64,000 nt of DNA from Lysinibacillus sp. G4S2 (GCF_030348505.1 NZ_JAUCFJ010000002.1:1120001-1184000); one strand, 5' to 3'. Positions 35,179 to 45,125 are shown, counted from the stretch's first letter. Made by a program: numbers and translations. The notes: generated from the letters alone by a model not told the origin.

Positions 35179-37095
35179 ATGAAGTGGATTTCTATCCATT
35201 CCAAAAAGCGATTGCGTATTTTATACGTATTGTTTATGTTTGTAGCAGCTGCGATTGTCATTAGGCTCTTCTTCTTGCAAGTGTTAGATCAAAAAGAACT
35301 GACCAAGAAAGCTGAAGAGAACTGGGACCGAGAAATTCCATTTGCCAATGAGCGAGGGCATATTACAGACCGCGATGGGAAAAATATTGTTACCAATAAG
35401 CTTGCGCCAACTTTATATTTCATGCCTTCTCAAAGTAAGGATATTGAAGGAGCAGCAGCAAAAATTGCTCAAGTTCTAGGAGTAGATGAACAAAAGCTAT
35501 TGGAAAAAATGAAGAAAAAAGAATACTTAGTAAAGCTGGCACCTGAAGGGAAAAACATTTCCTATGAGAAAGCAGTGCAGTTACAAGGTATGCAGATTGA
35601 CGGATTATATAGTGGTGTTGATTATTCAAGGGATTATCCATACGGTACCTTACTATCTCGTTTTTTAGGTTTCACAGGCTATGATGCACAAGGTTTAGCA
35701 GGAATTGAATATGAATACAATAAGCTATTACAGGCTAATTCTTCGGCAATTCGGCTCTTTACAGATGCGAAAGGGAATAATTTGCAGAACGTAGCAAGCG
35801 CTTGGAAGTCTGGTGAAGATGGCGCGACAATCGAGCTGACGATAGATGTAGATGCACAACAGGTCGTCGAGCGTGAATTGTCGCAGGCAATGGAGCGTTA
35901 TGAAGCTGATCAAGCGTTAGCGATTGCTATGAATCCAAACAATGGTGAGATTTTAGCATTAGCCTCCTATCCTACCTTCCATCCAGCAGAATATCAGATG
36001 GTAGAGCCTGCTATCTACAATCGGAATTTACCAGTTTGGATGACGTATGAGCCGGGATCGACGTTCAAAATTATAACGCTCAGTGCAGCACTAGAAGAAA
36101 ATTTAGTAGATTTAGAGAAGGATACTTTTTATGATCCGGGCTATTCAATGGTTGCAGGAGCTAAATTGCGTTGTTGGAAGCGTAGTGGTCATGGACATGA
36201 AACATTCCTAGAAGTTGTAGAAAATTCTTGTAACCCAGGTTTTATTGAATTAGGTCAACGACTAGGTGATGATAGATTACTACAATATATTAAAGATTTT
36301 GGTTTTGGCCAAAAAACAGGGTCTAACATCGCCGGAGAAGCTTCAGGGATTTTATTTTCAAAAGAAGCCTTTGGACCTGTAGAGCAGGCAACAACTTCAT
36401 TTGGTCAAGGGGTAGCCGTTACACCTATTCAACAAGTGCAAGCCGTAGCCGCAGCAGTAAATGGGGGTAAGCTTTATACGCCATATGTTGTGAAAAAGGT
36501 TTTTAATCCGAATACTGGGGAAGTAATAAAAGAGACTGAACCGGAAGTTAAAAAACAGGTTATTCGAGAAGAGACATCTGCGAAAGTTCGAGGTGCATTG
36601 GAATCTGTTGTAGCGAAAGGCTCAGGACGTCAAGCTTACCGAGATGGCTTACGTATTGGAGGTAAAACTGGTACAGCGCAAAAGGTAGAAAACGGTCGTT
36701 ATAAAAGTGGCGATTATATCGTATCTTTTATTGGCTTCGCACCAGCGGATAATCCGCAAATCGTCGTTTATGTAGCAGTAGATAACCCGAAAAAGACAAC
36801 ACAGTTTGGCGGAGTTGTAGCAGCTCCAATCGTTGGTCAAATTATTGAAGATGTTGCACCTTTTGTTGGCATTGAAAAATCGAAGGCACAGCTTGAAAAG
36901 GATTATCGTTGGGGTGACCCAATTACTGTGAAGGTACCAAGTTTTATTGGTCAAACAAAGGACGATATTGCCAAGCAACATTATCCATTCCGTATTGAAT
37001 GGCATGGAGAAGGGACTAAAATTGGCAATCAACTGCCTGAAGTGGATAGTGTTATCAAACAAGATGGCACCATTCATCTATATTTAGAGAACTAA
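35179..37095 (+). CDS. spoVD: stage V sporulation protein D, spore cortex PBP
   Basis: A 638-residue class B PBP paralogous to PbpB, used in the mother cell for spore cortex synthesis with SpoVE. One transmembrane helix (about 10-28), a dimerisation domain (ERGHITDRDGKNIV), transpeptidase motifs S294TFK, S350CN and K496TG, and a single C-terminal PASTA domain (about 577-636) are seen. The single PASTA distinguishes it from PbpB. In Bacillus murE follows; here mraY follows after 125 bases. A short leader of 58 bases separates it from pbpB. Confidence 0.92.
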   Translation: MKWISIHSKKRLRILYVLFMFVAAAIVIRLFFLQVLDQKELTKKAEENWDREIPFANERGHITDRDGKNIVTNKLAPTLYFMPSQSKDIEGAAAKIAQVLGVDEQKLLEKMKKKEYLVKLAPEGKNISYEKAVQLQGMQIDGLYSGVDYSRDYPYGTLLSRFLGFTGYDAQGLAGIEYEYNKLLQANSSAIRLFTDAKGNNLQNVASAWKSGEDGATIELTIDVDAQQVVERELSQAMERYEADQALAIAMNPNNGEILALASYPTFHPAEYQMVEPAIYNRNLPVWMTYEPGSTFKIITLSAALEENLVDLEKDTFYDPGYSMVAGAKLRCWKRSGHGHETFLEVVENSCNPGFIELGQRLGDDRLLQYIKDFGFGQKTGSNIAGEASGILFSKEAFGPVEQATTSFGQGVAVTPIQQVQAVAAAVNGGKLYTPYVVKKVFNPNTGEVIKETEPEVKKQVIREETSAKVRGALESVVAKGSGRQAYRDGLRIGGKTGTAQKVENGRYKSGDYIVSFIGFAPADNPQIVVYVAVDNPKKTTQFGGVVAAPIVGQIIEDVAPFVGIEKSKAQLEKDYRWGDPITVKVPSFIGQTKDDIAKQHYPFRIEWHGEGTKIGNQLPEVDSVIKQDGTIHLYLEN

Positions 37096-37220
37096 TATAA
37101 CTTTACCTTTAAAAAATGGGAAAGAACCACTATTATTATGAAGGGTAGTAATAAATAAATGAAAGTTTGTGCTTTTTTCTTGAAGAAGAAAGTGAAACGA
37201 GATTTAAAGGAGATTTTTCA

Positions 37221-38192
37221 ATGAAACTCGCAACAACTCTTACCATTTTAGCTATTGCTTTTATAGTAACAGTTATCCTGGCACCTATTTGTATTCCACT
37301 TCTTCGCCGATTAAAATTCGGTCAAAGTATTCGTGAAGAAGGACCAAAATCACATATGAAAAAAGCTGGTACACCAACAATGGGCGGTATTATTTTCTTA
37401 ATTGCCATTGTCCTAACTACTGTTGCTGTAGGAAGCTTTTTAGATTTATTTACAACACAAACCGTCGTACTGATATTAGTATTAGCAGGGTTTGGATTAA
37501 TCGGCTTGTTAGATGATGGCTTAAAGGTTGTTTTTAAACGTAATTTAGGACTAACATCACTTCAAAAGCTGATTGGTCAAATTGTCATTGCGATCTTAGC
37601 CTTTTTCTTATTACATGTAGGATCGTTTGATACAACACTTGCTATACCATTTACGGATTGGACGATTGATCTTGGTAATTTCTATGTAGCCTTTTTAATT
37701 TTCTGGTTAGTTGGCTTCTCGAATGCAGTAAATTTAACAGATGGACTAGATGGGCTTGTGGCAGGTACTGCATCTATTGCCTTTGCAGCATTTGGTGTTA
37801 TTGCTCTATTCCAAGATCAAGCAGATATCGCCTTATTTGCATTTGCGGTGACAGGTGCATTATTAGGATTTTTACTTTTTAATGCGAATCCTGCAAAGGT
37901 ATTTATGGGGGATACAGGTTCGTTAGCATTAGGTGGAGCTTTAGCAATGGTATCTGTTTTAGTAAAGGCAGAATTCTTATTATTATTAATTGGATTAGTA
38001 TTTGTTATTGAAACATTATCCGTTATTTTACAGGTAGGTAGCTTTAAACTTCGTAAAAAACGTATTTTTAAAATGAGTCCTATTCATCATCATTTTGAAT
38101 TATCAGGTTGGTCAGAGTGGAAGGTAGTACTTGTCTTTTGGTCAACTGCTTTAGCAGTAGCATTGATTGCAGTCTTATCGGAGGCGTTCTAA
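37221..38192 (+). CDS. mraY: phospho-N-acetylmuramoyl-pentapeptide-transferase
   Basis: A 323-residue, ten-helix enzyme that transfers phospho-MurNAc-pentapeptide to undecaprenyl phosphate, forming lipid I. Conserved motifs are [14 protein letters not shown] (about 43-56), [13 protein letters not shown] [11 protein letters not shown] near 95, [13 protein letters not shown] near 173 and [12 protein letters not shown] near 229, plus HHHFE near 289. The ATG at 37221 follows AAAGGAGA, making this 18 residues shorter than the open frame. The stop overlaps the murD start. Confidence 0.95.
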   Translation: MKLATTLTILAIAFIVTVILAPICIPLLRRLKFGQSIREEGPKSHMKKAGTPTMGGIIFLIAIVLTTVAVGSFLDLFTTQTVVLILVLAGFGLIGLLDDGLKVVFKRNLGLTSLQKLIGQIVIAILAFFLLHVGSFDTTLAIPFTDWTIDLGNFYVAFLIFWLVGFSNAVNLTDGLDGLVAGTASIAFAAFGVIALFQDQADIALFAFAVTGALLGFLLFNANPAKVFMGDTGSLALGGALAMVSVLVKAEFLLLLIGLVFVIETLSVILQVGSFKLRKKRIFKMSPIHHHFELSGWSEWKVVLVFWSTALAVALIAVLSEAF

Positions 38193-39541
38193 TGAAAAAC
38201 TATACAGATTTACAACATAAAAAAGTCCTAGTTTTAGGTCTAGCTAAAAGTGGTGTGGCTGCAGCAGAGATTTTACATGAGCTTGGCGCCTTTGTGACGG
38301 TCAATGATTCAAAACCATTTGACGAAAGCCCAGATGCACAAGGCTTATTGCAAAAGGGTATTACAGTTATTTGTGGGCGTCACCCAGAGGATTTACTCGA
38401 TGAAGGCTTTGAATTAGTTGTGAAAAATCCAGGGATTCCTTATAGCAACAAAATAGTAGCTGATGCCATAAGCCGTGAAATCCCGGTATGGACAGAAATT
38501 GAGCTTGCCTATTTAATTAGTGAAGCGCCGTTTATTGGGATTACAGGGTCAAATGGTAAAACAACAACGACAACATTAATTTTTGACATGCTGAATGACG
38601 GTGGCCCAAAACCGCTAATTGCAGGGAATATTGGGACAGTAGCATGTGGTGTTGCTAGAGAGGCACAGAAGGAAAATGTAATTGTTACGGAGTTATCCTC
38701 TTTTCAATTAATGGGAATCAAAACATTCAAGCCGAAAATCGCTATATTAACTAATCTTTATGATGCACATCTTGATTATCATGGGACATTTGACAACTAT
38801 GCAGAGGCAAAATTTGGTGTCTCACGTAATCAAGATGAAAGCGATTATTTTATCTATAATGCTGATCAGCCAGTTGTTGTTGGTTATGCAACAAAATCTA
38901 ATGCTAAAAAGGTACCATTTAGTTCTAAGGGGCGTACAGAAGAGGGTATTAGTGCGGATGAAACAACAATTTACTGGCAGGGTGAACCATATTTAGATCG
39001 AGCAAATATCGCTTTGCCTGGTAAGCATAACTTAGAAAATATTTTAGCAGCTGTAGCGGCTTGTATTTTAGTAGGCTGTGACAAAGCTAAAATGGAAGAA
39101 GTTTTAGCTAAGTTTGGTGGAGTTCGTCACCGTACTCAGTTCGTGCGTGAATGGAATGGACGTAAAATTTACAATGACTCCAAAGCGACAAACTGCTTAG
39201 CTACAAAAAGTGCTTTAGATGCATTCCAAGCACCGGTCATTTTACTTGCGGGTGGCTTAGATCGAGGTCATTCATTTGAAGAATTACGTCCATGCATGAG
39301 CCATGTAAAAGGTGTTGTTGCCTTTGGAGAAACAGGTTTACGCTTTGTAGAATTTGCGAAGTCGTGTGGCGTACAGCAAACTGTTATTGCCCAAAATGTT
39401 GAGGATGCAGTACATTATGCGGCACCGATGTCGGCAGAAGGCGATGTTATTCTTTTATCTCCTGCTTGCGCAAGCTGGGATCAATATGACAGCTTTGAAA
39501 TACGAGGCGACGTTTTTATTGATGCTGTAATGAAGCTGTAA
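38192..39541 (+). CDS. murD: UDP-N-acetylmuramoylalanine--D-glutamate ligase
   Basis: A 449-residue Mur ligase adding D-glutamate to UDP-MurNAc-L-Ala. The N-terminal dinucleotide-like GLAKSGVAAAE, P-loop GITGSNGKTTTT near residue 116, central NLYDAHLDYHGTF and C-terminal LSPACASWDQYDSFE are characteristic. The ATG at 38192 overlaps the mraY stop (TAATG) and GGAGGCG lies upstream. Coupled translation with mraY is likely. Confidence 0.95.
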   Translation: MKNYTDLQHKKVLVLGLAKSGVAAAEILHELGAFVTVNDSKPFDESPDAQGLLQKGITVICGRHPEDLLDEGFELVVKNPGIPYSNKIVADAISREIPVWTEIELAYLISEAPFIGITGSNGKTTTTTLIFDMLNDGGPKPLIAGNIGTVACGVAREAQKENVIVTELSSFQLMGIKTFKPKIAILTNLYDAHLDYHGTFDNYAEAKFGVSRNQDESDYFIYNADQPVVVGYATKSNAKKVPFSSKGRTEEGISADETTIYWQGEPYLDRANIALPGKHNLENILAAVAACILVGCDKAKMEEVLAKFGGVRHRTQFVREWNGRKIYNDSKATNCLATKSALDAFQAPVILLAGGLDRGHSFEELRPCMSHVKGVVAFGETGLRFVEFAKSCGVQQTVIAQNVEDAVHYAAPMSAEGDVILLSPACASWDQYDSFEIRGDVFIDAVMKL

Positions 39542-39581
39542 TGAGCCTGTAACTATTTTAGAATATACTTGACTTGGAAGG

Positions 39582-40661
39582 ATGGCATTACTGAGAGGAA
39601 AAGAAAGCTATATATTGCTCGTCACAACATTGATGCTTTCAATAATCGGCATTATTTTCGTCTATTCTGCAGGTACCTATTGGAGTGCCATTCATTATAG
39701 TGGAAAAATGCCGTTTTATATGAAGCAAAGTATGTACTTTGGGGTAGCCATTATAGTGTTTTTAATCACTATTCGATTAAAGATTTTGCAAACTCAGTCC
39801 TTTTGGAAGATGGCCTATATATTTTCGTTAATTTTACTGGTCCTTGTACTTATACCAGGAATTGGACTTGTACGAAATGGTTCTCAAAGCTGGATTGGAG
39901 TAGGTCCGTTAACAATCCAGCCAGCAGAGCTAACGAAAATTACAGTCATTGTGTACTTGAGTCATATTTTAGCGCAACATAAAACGGGTACGTCGATCGT
40001 TAATTGGCGTCATGGATTGGTCCTATTATTACCCGTTGTCCTTATTATGTTGCAGCCTGATTTTGGTTCAGTATTTATTCTAGTTGTTTCTGTGTTTTTA
40101 TTGTTTTTTGTGGCAGGGTATCCTTTAAAACTTTATGCGATGTTTATGGTTGCTGGGATTGCTGGATTAGTGGGTTTAATTGTCACAGCGCCATATCGAC
40201 TAAAGCGAATTGAAGCATTTATTGATCCGTGGGTCGATCCTTTAGGAAGTGGCTTTCAGGCTGTACAATCGTTAATGGCTATAGGTCCAGCAGGGATTTT
40301 TGGGCATGGTTTTGGACAAAGCAGGCAGAAGTTTTTATATTTACCTGAACCACAAAATGACTTTATTTACGCAATTATTCTTGAAGAGGTAGGATTGCTT
40401 GGTGGGCTAGTGATTGTAGCGCTTTTTGTGCTAATAATCTATGCAGGCTATAAATTCGCAGTACAGGCTAAAACAAGAACATCTTATTACGCGATAATAG
40501 GACTTGTCACAATGCTGACCGTACAAGCATTTCTAAATATAGCAGTAGTGATCGGATTAGTTCCTGTAACAGGTGTCACATTACCTTTTATTAGCTACGG
40601 AGGAACATCTTTAGTAACAATGTGGTTAATAATAGGTATTATTTATCAATTAGCGAAATAA
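39582..40661 (+). CDS. spoVE: SEDS-family glycosyltransferase, SpoVE position
   Basis: A 359-residue SEDS protein (RodA/FtsW/SpoVE) with about ten membrane segments that polymerises lipid II. Conserved stretches are WIGVGPLTIQPAELTKI near 105, MLQPDFGSVFIL near 157, FGQSRQKFLYLPEPQNDFIY near 244 and GVTLPFISYGGTS near 330. Its place after murD matches spoVE, the cortex partner of SpoVD, but a role in vegetative division (FtsW) cannot be excluded. GGAAGG lies very close to the ATG. murG and murB, normally next, are absent. Confidence 0.87.
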   Translation: MALLRGKESYILLVTTLMLSIIGIIFVYSAGTYWSAIHYSGKMPFYMKQSMYFGVAIIVFLITIRLKILQTQSFWKMAYIFSLILLVLVLIPGIGLVRNGSQSWIGVGPLTIQPAELTKITVIVYLSHILAQHKTGTSIVNWRHGLVLLLPVVLIMLQPDFGSVFILVVSVFLLFFVAGYPLKLYAMFMVAGIAGLVGLIVTAPYRLKRIEAFIDPWVDPLGSGFQAVQSLMAIGPAGIFGHGFGQSRQKFLYLPEPQNDFIYAIILEEVGLLGGLVIVALFVLIIYAGYKFAVQAKTRTSYYAIIGLVTMLTVQAFLNIAVVIGLVPVTGVTLPFISYGGTSLVTMWLIIGIIYQLAK

Positions 40662-40681
40662 ATATAAAGGAGGAGTACTTT

Positions 40682-41503
40682 TTGGAGAAAGTAATTGATA
40701 TAGAAGATCGCATACCTACGCTAAAAAAGCGACGAAAAAAGCGTACAAACCGGAAATTTATAGTGCTAATATTACTTTTCTTTATTGTGTTAGCAGTACT
40801 CCTTTATTTTCAATCTCCTTACAGTAAAATCAACAAAATAACAGTCAATGGCGCTCAGTTAGCAAATGAAGAATATTATGTACAAGCCAGCACTCTTGAA
40901 CCTGGAAAGTCGATGTGGGGATTTAAAGTAGAAGATGTAGAGAAATTATTACTAAAGGATAAATGGGTAAAAGATGCACATGTTAAACGTAATTGGCTTC
41001 AAGGCGTGACAATAGAAATTAAAGAATGGAAAAAAGTTGCGTACTTAGCTGGTGACGGCACTTATTATCCGTTACTTGAAAATGGCGAACGTTTTGAACA
41101 AGCTGGGGATGACATCCCGATTGACGCACCTGTATTTATCGGTATAACTGGCGAAAAGACCATTAAGAAGCTTGTCAAGCAATTAGCACAATTAAAGCCA
41201 GAAGTATTATCGTTAATTTCTCAAGTCAATACAAACGGTAATGAGACAAATCCTAATGCTGTTAAGCTTTATATGAACGATGGCTATGAAGTACGTGCTG
41301 TTATTCAAACTTTGGCAGAAAAGCTAAATCATTACCCTGCACTTGTGGCACAAATCCCAAATTTAGAAAAGGGTGTTATCGACTTAGAGGTCGGCTCGTA
41401 TTACAAATCTTTCAATGATGAATACAACAAAGTAAGCATTGACTTAGAGGGAGATTCGGCCAACCAGGAAGTGAAAAAAGATGAACAACAAGAAAAAGAA
41501 TAG
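40682..41503 (+). CDS. divIB: cell division protein DivIB/FtsQ
   Basis: A 273-residue bitopic divisome protein: a basic cytoplasmic tail (KKRRKKRTNRK near 15), one transmembrane helix (about 27-45), a POTRA domain (YSKINKITVNGAQL and beyond) and a beta domain, with a charged C-terminal tail. It binds FtsL and DivIC at the septum. The start is the TTG at 40682 with AAAGGAGGAG 5 bases before it; the longer open frame would begin inside spoVE. Its end overlaps ylxW by 23 bases. Confidence 0.9.
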   Translation: MEKVIDIEDRIPTLKKRRKKRTNRKFIVLILLFFIVLAVLLYFQSPYSKINKITVNGAQLANEEYYVQASTLEPGKSMWGFKVEDVEKLLLKDKWVKDAHVKRNWLQGVTIEIKEWKKVAYLAGDGTYYPLLENGERFEQAGDDIPIDAPVFIGITGEKTIKKLVKQLAQLKPEVLSLISQVNTNGNETNPNAVKLYMNDGYEVRAVIQTLAEKLNHYPALVAQIPNLEKGVIDLEVGSYYKSFNDEYNKVSIDLEGDSANQEVKKDEQQEKE

Positions 41504-42209
41504 CAAAGGAAATTTCTTTTCAAGAAAACAATTTCAGTTGCTTATTGTTTGTGTGACTATGGGATTTATCGTTGGCTATTCGTACAACCAGGCAAAAGAT
41601 AATCGAGATGCAAGTTCAAGTGATGCAGAGCTTTTTGAGCAAGAAGAGTCATATCGTGAGGAGTTAATTGCACAGCAAGAGCGCAATAAAGAACTGTCAG
41701 AAGAGGTGACTGATTTACAAGAAAAAATTCGCAAGTATGAAAAATCATTTGTTGCTAGTAAAAAGGATTATACAAAGCTTGTTGAAGAAGCAGAGGATTT
41801 ACGTTTGTTGTTAGGCGATTTAAATGCAGAAGGAAAAGGGATACGTATTACCCTTCAAGACGGTGATTACGATCCGAAATCTGCTAACCCTAATGATTAT
41901 ATTGTGCATGAGAGCCATGTTTTTAAACTACTCAATGAGCTTAAAATTTCTGGTGCCCAAGCAATTGCTATTAATGGTCAACGCGTTTTGGCGAATTCTT
42001 ATATACGCTGTAATGGACCAGTCATTACGATAGATGGCAAGCAGCATCCGGCTCCATTTGTCATTGAGGCTGTAGGAGATTCAAAAACATTGATGGCTGC
42101 CTTAAACTTAAATGGTGGCATTGTAGATCAACTATTAAATGACAATATTGTTGTGTCATTAGAAGAAGAAGAAAAGCTAACTATGCCAAAAGCACAAGTA
42201 GAAAGTTAA
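41481..42209 (+). CDS. ylxW: DUF881 family protein YlxW
   Basis: A 242-residue bitopic protein: one helix (about 18-35), an extracytoplasmic coiled coil (about 50-105) and the DUF881 domain (GKGIRITLQDGD, NELKISGAQAIAINGQRV, NGPVITIDG). It lies in the division cluster of Bacillales with the paralogue ylxX; no biochemical function is established. It starts inside the divIB 3' end with AGGAAG upstream. Confidence 0.85.
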   Translation: MNNKKKNSKGNFFSRKQFQLLIVCVTMGFIVGYSYNQAKDNRDASSSDAELFEQEESYREELIAQQERNKELSEEVTDLQEKIRKYEKSFVASKKDYTKLVEEAEDLRLLLGDLNAEGKGIRITLQDGDYDPKSANPNDYIVHESHVFKLLNELKISGAQAIAINGQRVLANSYIRCNGPVITIDGKQHPAPFVIEAVGDSKTLMAALNLNGGIVDQLLNDNIVVSLEEEEKLTMPKAQVES

Positions 42210-42347
42210 ACGATTTTCAGTTAATATTTACAGACTAAATTTAGTTATAGCCTCCAGATAAGTTATAAATTGTAACATGCGTTCGCATAATTCAAAATCT
42301 AAGGAGTAAATCTGTGGGGGGTTACGATACGTCTAGGAGGGGCTATT

Positions 42348-43067
42348 TTGAAAAAAAATATGTACACCCGAATAACGATCGTGCTATTTATTATCGGTTT
42401 GATGATAGCGGTACAATACAATACCATAAAGCAACCAGCTGAGCGAGATACACGAGATATTTGGGCCATAAGAGAGGAATTAGCAGAAGAAAAGCAAAGG
42501 CATTCCACATTATTAGCAGAAATTCGCTCACTAAATGAAGTAGTGGGTCGCTATGAGCAATCTGAGAAAGCAAATTTACAGGCTGCATTATATGAAACGT
42601 TGAATCGTTTAAAGCTACAGGCTGGGCTAACGGAAGTCACAGGGCCAGGCGTTGTACTTCGTGTTGAACCAGCGCCCGAATTAGTAGAAATGGGGTATGA
42701 AATCAAAGAAATTTCACCTGATTTACTAACCCAATTACTAAATGCTCTGTTTAAATACAATGCAGCGAGTGTCTCGATAGATGGAAATCGCGTTGTCCAT
42801 ACGACTGCCATTCGAGACATAAATGGAAAGACTACAGTGAACAGTATACCACTGTCCTCACCACCTTTTGAAATTTATATTGGGACTAGCTCTTTTAAAG
42901 AAGCTCAAAAAATGTACAATTCGTTACAGGCTTCAACATTTATCGATTCCTTTTATTTAGATAATTTTAATTTAATTATAGAGGAACCGACTGAGCATTT
43001 AACAATCCCAGCATTTGATCAGTCATTGACAAATGATTATTTAACAGAGGTGGAAAAAGGAGAATAA
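42348..43067 (+). CDS. ylxX: DUF881 family protein YlxX
   Basis: A 239-residue paralogue of the preceding gene, with the same layout: one helix (about 8-24), a coiled coil (about 33-80) and a DUF881 domain (GLTEVTGPGVVLRVEPAP, NALFKYNAASVSIDGNRVV). It begins with TTG at 42348, with AGGAGGGG 4-5 bases upstream. A 138-base gap, unusual in this tight cluster, precedes it and shows no clear terminator or promoter. Confidence 0.85.
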   Translation: MKKNMYTRITIVLFIIGLMIAVQYNTIKQPAERDTRDIWAIREELAEEKQRHSTLLAEIRSLNEVVGRYEQSEKANLQAALYETLNRLKLQAGLTEVTGPGVVLRVEPAPELVEMGYEIKEISPDLLTQLLNALFKYNAASVSIDGNRVVHTTAIRDINGKTTVNSIPLSSPPFEIYIGTSSFKEAQKMYNSLQASTFIDSFYLDNFNLIIEEPTEHLTIPAFDQSLTNDYLTEVEKGE

Positions 43068-43070
43068 TTT

Positions 43071-43439
43071 ATGTGGCTACCATTTTTAGGTTTGATATTT
43101 GGACTTGCCCTTGGCTTGTTAACAAATATCCAAATACCCTCTATATATGAAAATTATCTGTCAATAGCTGTTTTAGCAGCATTAGATACATTATTTGGCG
43201 GTATTCGCGCTCAATTACAGCATGTATATGACGATAAAGTATTCGTATCAGGATTCTTTTTTAATATAATTCTTGCAGCAGGATTAGCCTTCTTAGGTGT
43301 GTATTTAGGGATAGATTTGTACTTAGCGGCTATTTTCGCGTTTGGGGTACGTTTGTTCCAGAATATAGCAATAATTAGGCGTATTTTACTAACGCGCTTA
43401 GATGAGAAACGTCACAAGAAGGATGAAAATTCCAAATAA
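43071..43439 (+). CDS. sbp: small basic protein Sbp (DUF1290)
   Basis: A 122-residue membrane protein with three to four hydrophobic segments and a basic C-terminus (LDEKRHKKDENSK). The stretch IYENYLSIAVLAALDTLFGG near residues 25-44 is the DUF1290 signature. It lies between ylxX and ftsA as in B. subtilis. The role is unknown. The start is three bases after the ylxX stop, preceded by AAAGGAGAA. Confidence 0.88.
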   Translation: MWLPFLGLIFGLALGLLTNIQIPSIYENYLSIAVLAALDTLFGGIRAQLQHVYDDKVFVSGFFFNIILAAGLAFLGVYLGIDLYLAAIFAFGVRLFQNIAIIRRILLTRLDEKRHKKDENSK

Positions 43440-43538
43440 TAAGAGAAAAATTGAGCAAAATACTCGATTTGCTTAGACATTATGCTAAATTTACAATAGA
43501 ATGAGAATAAGAGCATTTTTTCAAGGAGGTGCAGTGAA

Positions 43539-44819
43539 TTGAATCAGCAAGATTTATATATTTCTCTTGATATAGGATCATCCTCTATCAAGGTATTAAT
43601 AGGTGAAATGAGCGATGGTCAATTACATGTAATTGGCGTCGGAAATGTAAAATCGAATGGAGTTCGAAAAGGTGCAATTGTTGATATTGATGCAACAGTC
43701 CAATCGATTCGAAAAGCAATAGAACAAGCCGAACGAATGACAGGATATCAAATTAATGAAGTCGTTTTAGGAGTTCCGGCAAACCAGACGATGTTACAGC
43801 TAGTTAAAGGTGTTGTCGCTGTAAATAGTGAAAATAGAGAAATTACAGATGATGATTTAGATAGAGTGGTAGAATCTGCGCAAGTCATGTCAATACCTCC
43901 TGAACGTGAATTAGTTAACATCATTCCTAGACAATTTATTGTAGATAACTTAGATGAGATTAAAGATCCACGAGGTATGATTGGTATCCGTTTAGAAATG
44001 GATGCCACAATGATTACAACCTCCAAGACACTCTTACACAATGTTCTACGCTGTGTAGAACGTGCAGGTCTAAGTATTCGAGAAATATATTTGCAACCAT
44101 TAGCAGCAGGTTTTTTTGCATTAACGGAGGATGAAAAAAACCAAGGTACCGCTTTCATTGATTTAGGCGGCGGTTCCACTACTATCACAGTATTCGAAGA
44201 GGGACTGTTAACACATACAGGAGTCATTCCAATTGGTGGCGATCATATTACAAAAGATATTTCGATCGTCTTAAAAACACCAACAGAACAGGCAGAACAA
44301 ATTAAACATCAATTTGGACATGCCTATTATGATGACGCATCAGATGATGAACTCTTCGAAGTACCGGTTGTAGGGACAGATTCAACAGATCAGTACAGCC
44401 AGCGCTATATATCAGAAATTATCGGCGCTCGTTTGGAAGAATTATTTGAGTTAGTCATCGACGAGTTAGCACGTCTAGGTGTTAGAGATTTACCAGGTGG
44501 TGTTGTTTTGACAGGAGGCGTTGCAAAGCTAGAGGGTATTGCTCAACTGGCACGCCAGATTCTGCAAACGCGTGTTAGAATTTATACACCCGATTATATT
44601 GGCGTTAGAGAGCCTTCATTTACGACGGCGGTTGGACTTATTCGTTACGCCTATTTAGAAGATGATTTTTATGGAAAAAGTACTAATACGCAGCCTGTTG
44701 AATATGCAGTTGTAGGATCTCCTGCAGCACCTAAAAAGCAAGAATATGCTGCACCTTCAGAATCAAAAGGAAGCGTAATCGGAAGAGCAAAAAAATTATT
44801 TGATAAATTTTTTGATTAA
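43539..44819 (+). CDS. ftsA: cell division protein FtsA
   Basis: A 426-residue actin-like protein that tethers FtsZ to the membrane. Phosphate-binding motifs SLDIGSSSIKVLIGE (8-22) and IDLGGGSTTI near 206 and adenosine-site GVVLTGGVAKLEG near 325 are present, with domain 1C between. The C-terminal GRAKKLFDKFF is the amphipathic membrane-targeting helix. It starts with TTG at 43539 after AAGGAGGTG. A 300-base structured gap separates it from ftsZ. Confidence 0.95.
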   Translation: MNQQDLYISLDIGSSSIKVLIGEMSDGQLHVIGVGNVKSNGVRKGAIVDIDATVQSIRKAIEQAERMTGYQINEVVLGVPANQTMLQLVKGVVAVNSENREITDDDLDRVVESAQVMSIPPERELVNIIPRQFIVDNLDEIKDPRGMIGIRLEMDATMITTSKTLLHNVLRCVERAGLSIREIYLQPLAAGFFALTEDEKNQGTAFIDLGGGSTTITVFEEGLLTHTGVIPIGGDHITKDISIVLKTPTEQAEQIKHQFGHAYYDDASDDELFEVPVVGTDSTDQYSQRYISEIIGARLEELFELVIDELARLGVRDLPGGVVLTGGVAKLEGIAQLARQILQTRVRIYTPDYIGVREPSFTTAVGLIRYAYLEDDFYGKSTNTQPVEYAVVGSPAAPKKQEYAAPSESKGSVIGRAKKLFDKFFD

Positions 44820-44822
44820 CAT

Positions 44823-45070
44823 CTTTCAACAGGTGTCCAAACACCCGCTGAAAGAAGTTAAAGCCTCCGGCGGATGTCACGGAATCGGAAAGGAGTTCGC
44901 ATAGGATGTTAGCCTAAAACCATCGCATCCATGCGATAACGGCTAACTGACCTGCATCGGTAAAAACGCCACGTCCTGTGGTATTACCGAAATGACCGAC
45001 ATCGTGTCGGCCCTCGTGCAGGCCTAAGCACAAAGCCGATTCCGGACGCAATTATACCGAGGCATAATTG
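44823..45070 (+). repeat. mosaic palindromic element family C, copy C3, in the ftsA-ftsZ gap
   Basis: This is the largest copy. Paired arms are: CTTTCA...GGTGT/ACACC...TGAAAG (44823-44853); GGAATCGG/CCGATTCC (44881-44888, 45036-45043) closing a junction; GTTAGCC/GGCTAAC with ATCGCAT/ATGCGAT inside (44908-44947); CCTGCA/TGCAGG (44951-44956, 45017-45022) enclosing CGGTAA/TTACCG with CCAC/GTGG, and CCGACA/TGTCGG; and an end hairpin CAATTATACC/GGCATAATTG (45049-45070). There is no T-run, so it is not a simple terminator. It ends 55 bases before ftsZ. Confidence 0.78.
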
Positions 45071-45125
45071 ATCTTAAATGCGTAATGAATGATACAGAGT
45101 CGAGTTACCGTGGGAGGAAAAAGAA

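Noticed and set aside
44823..44853. Hairpin after ftsA considered as a transcription terminator
   Set aside because: It is followed by AAGTTAAAG, not a T-run, and is part of a repeated mosaic element.
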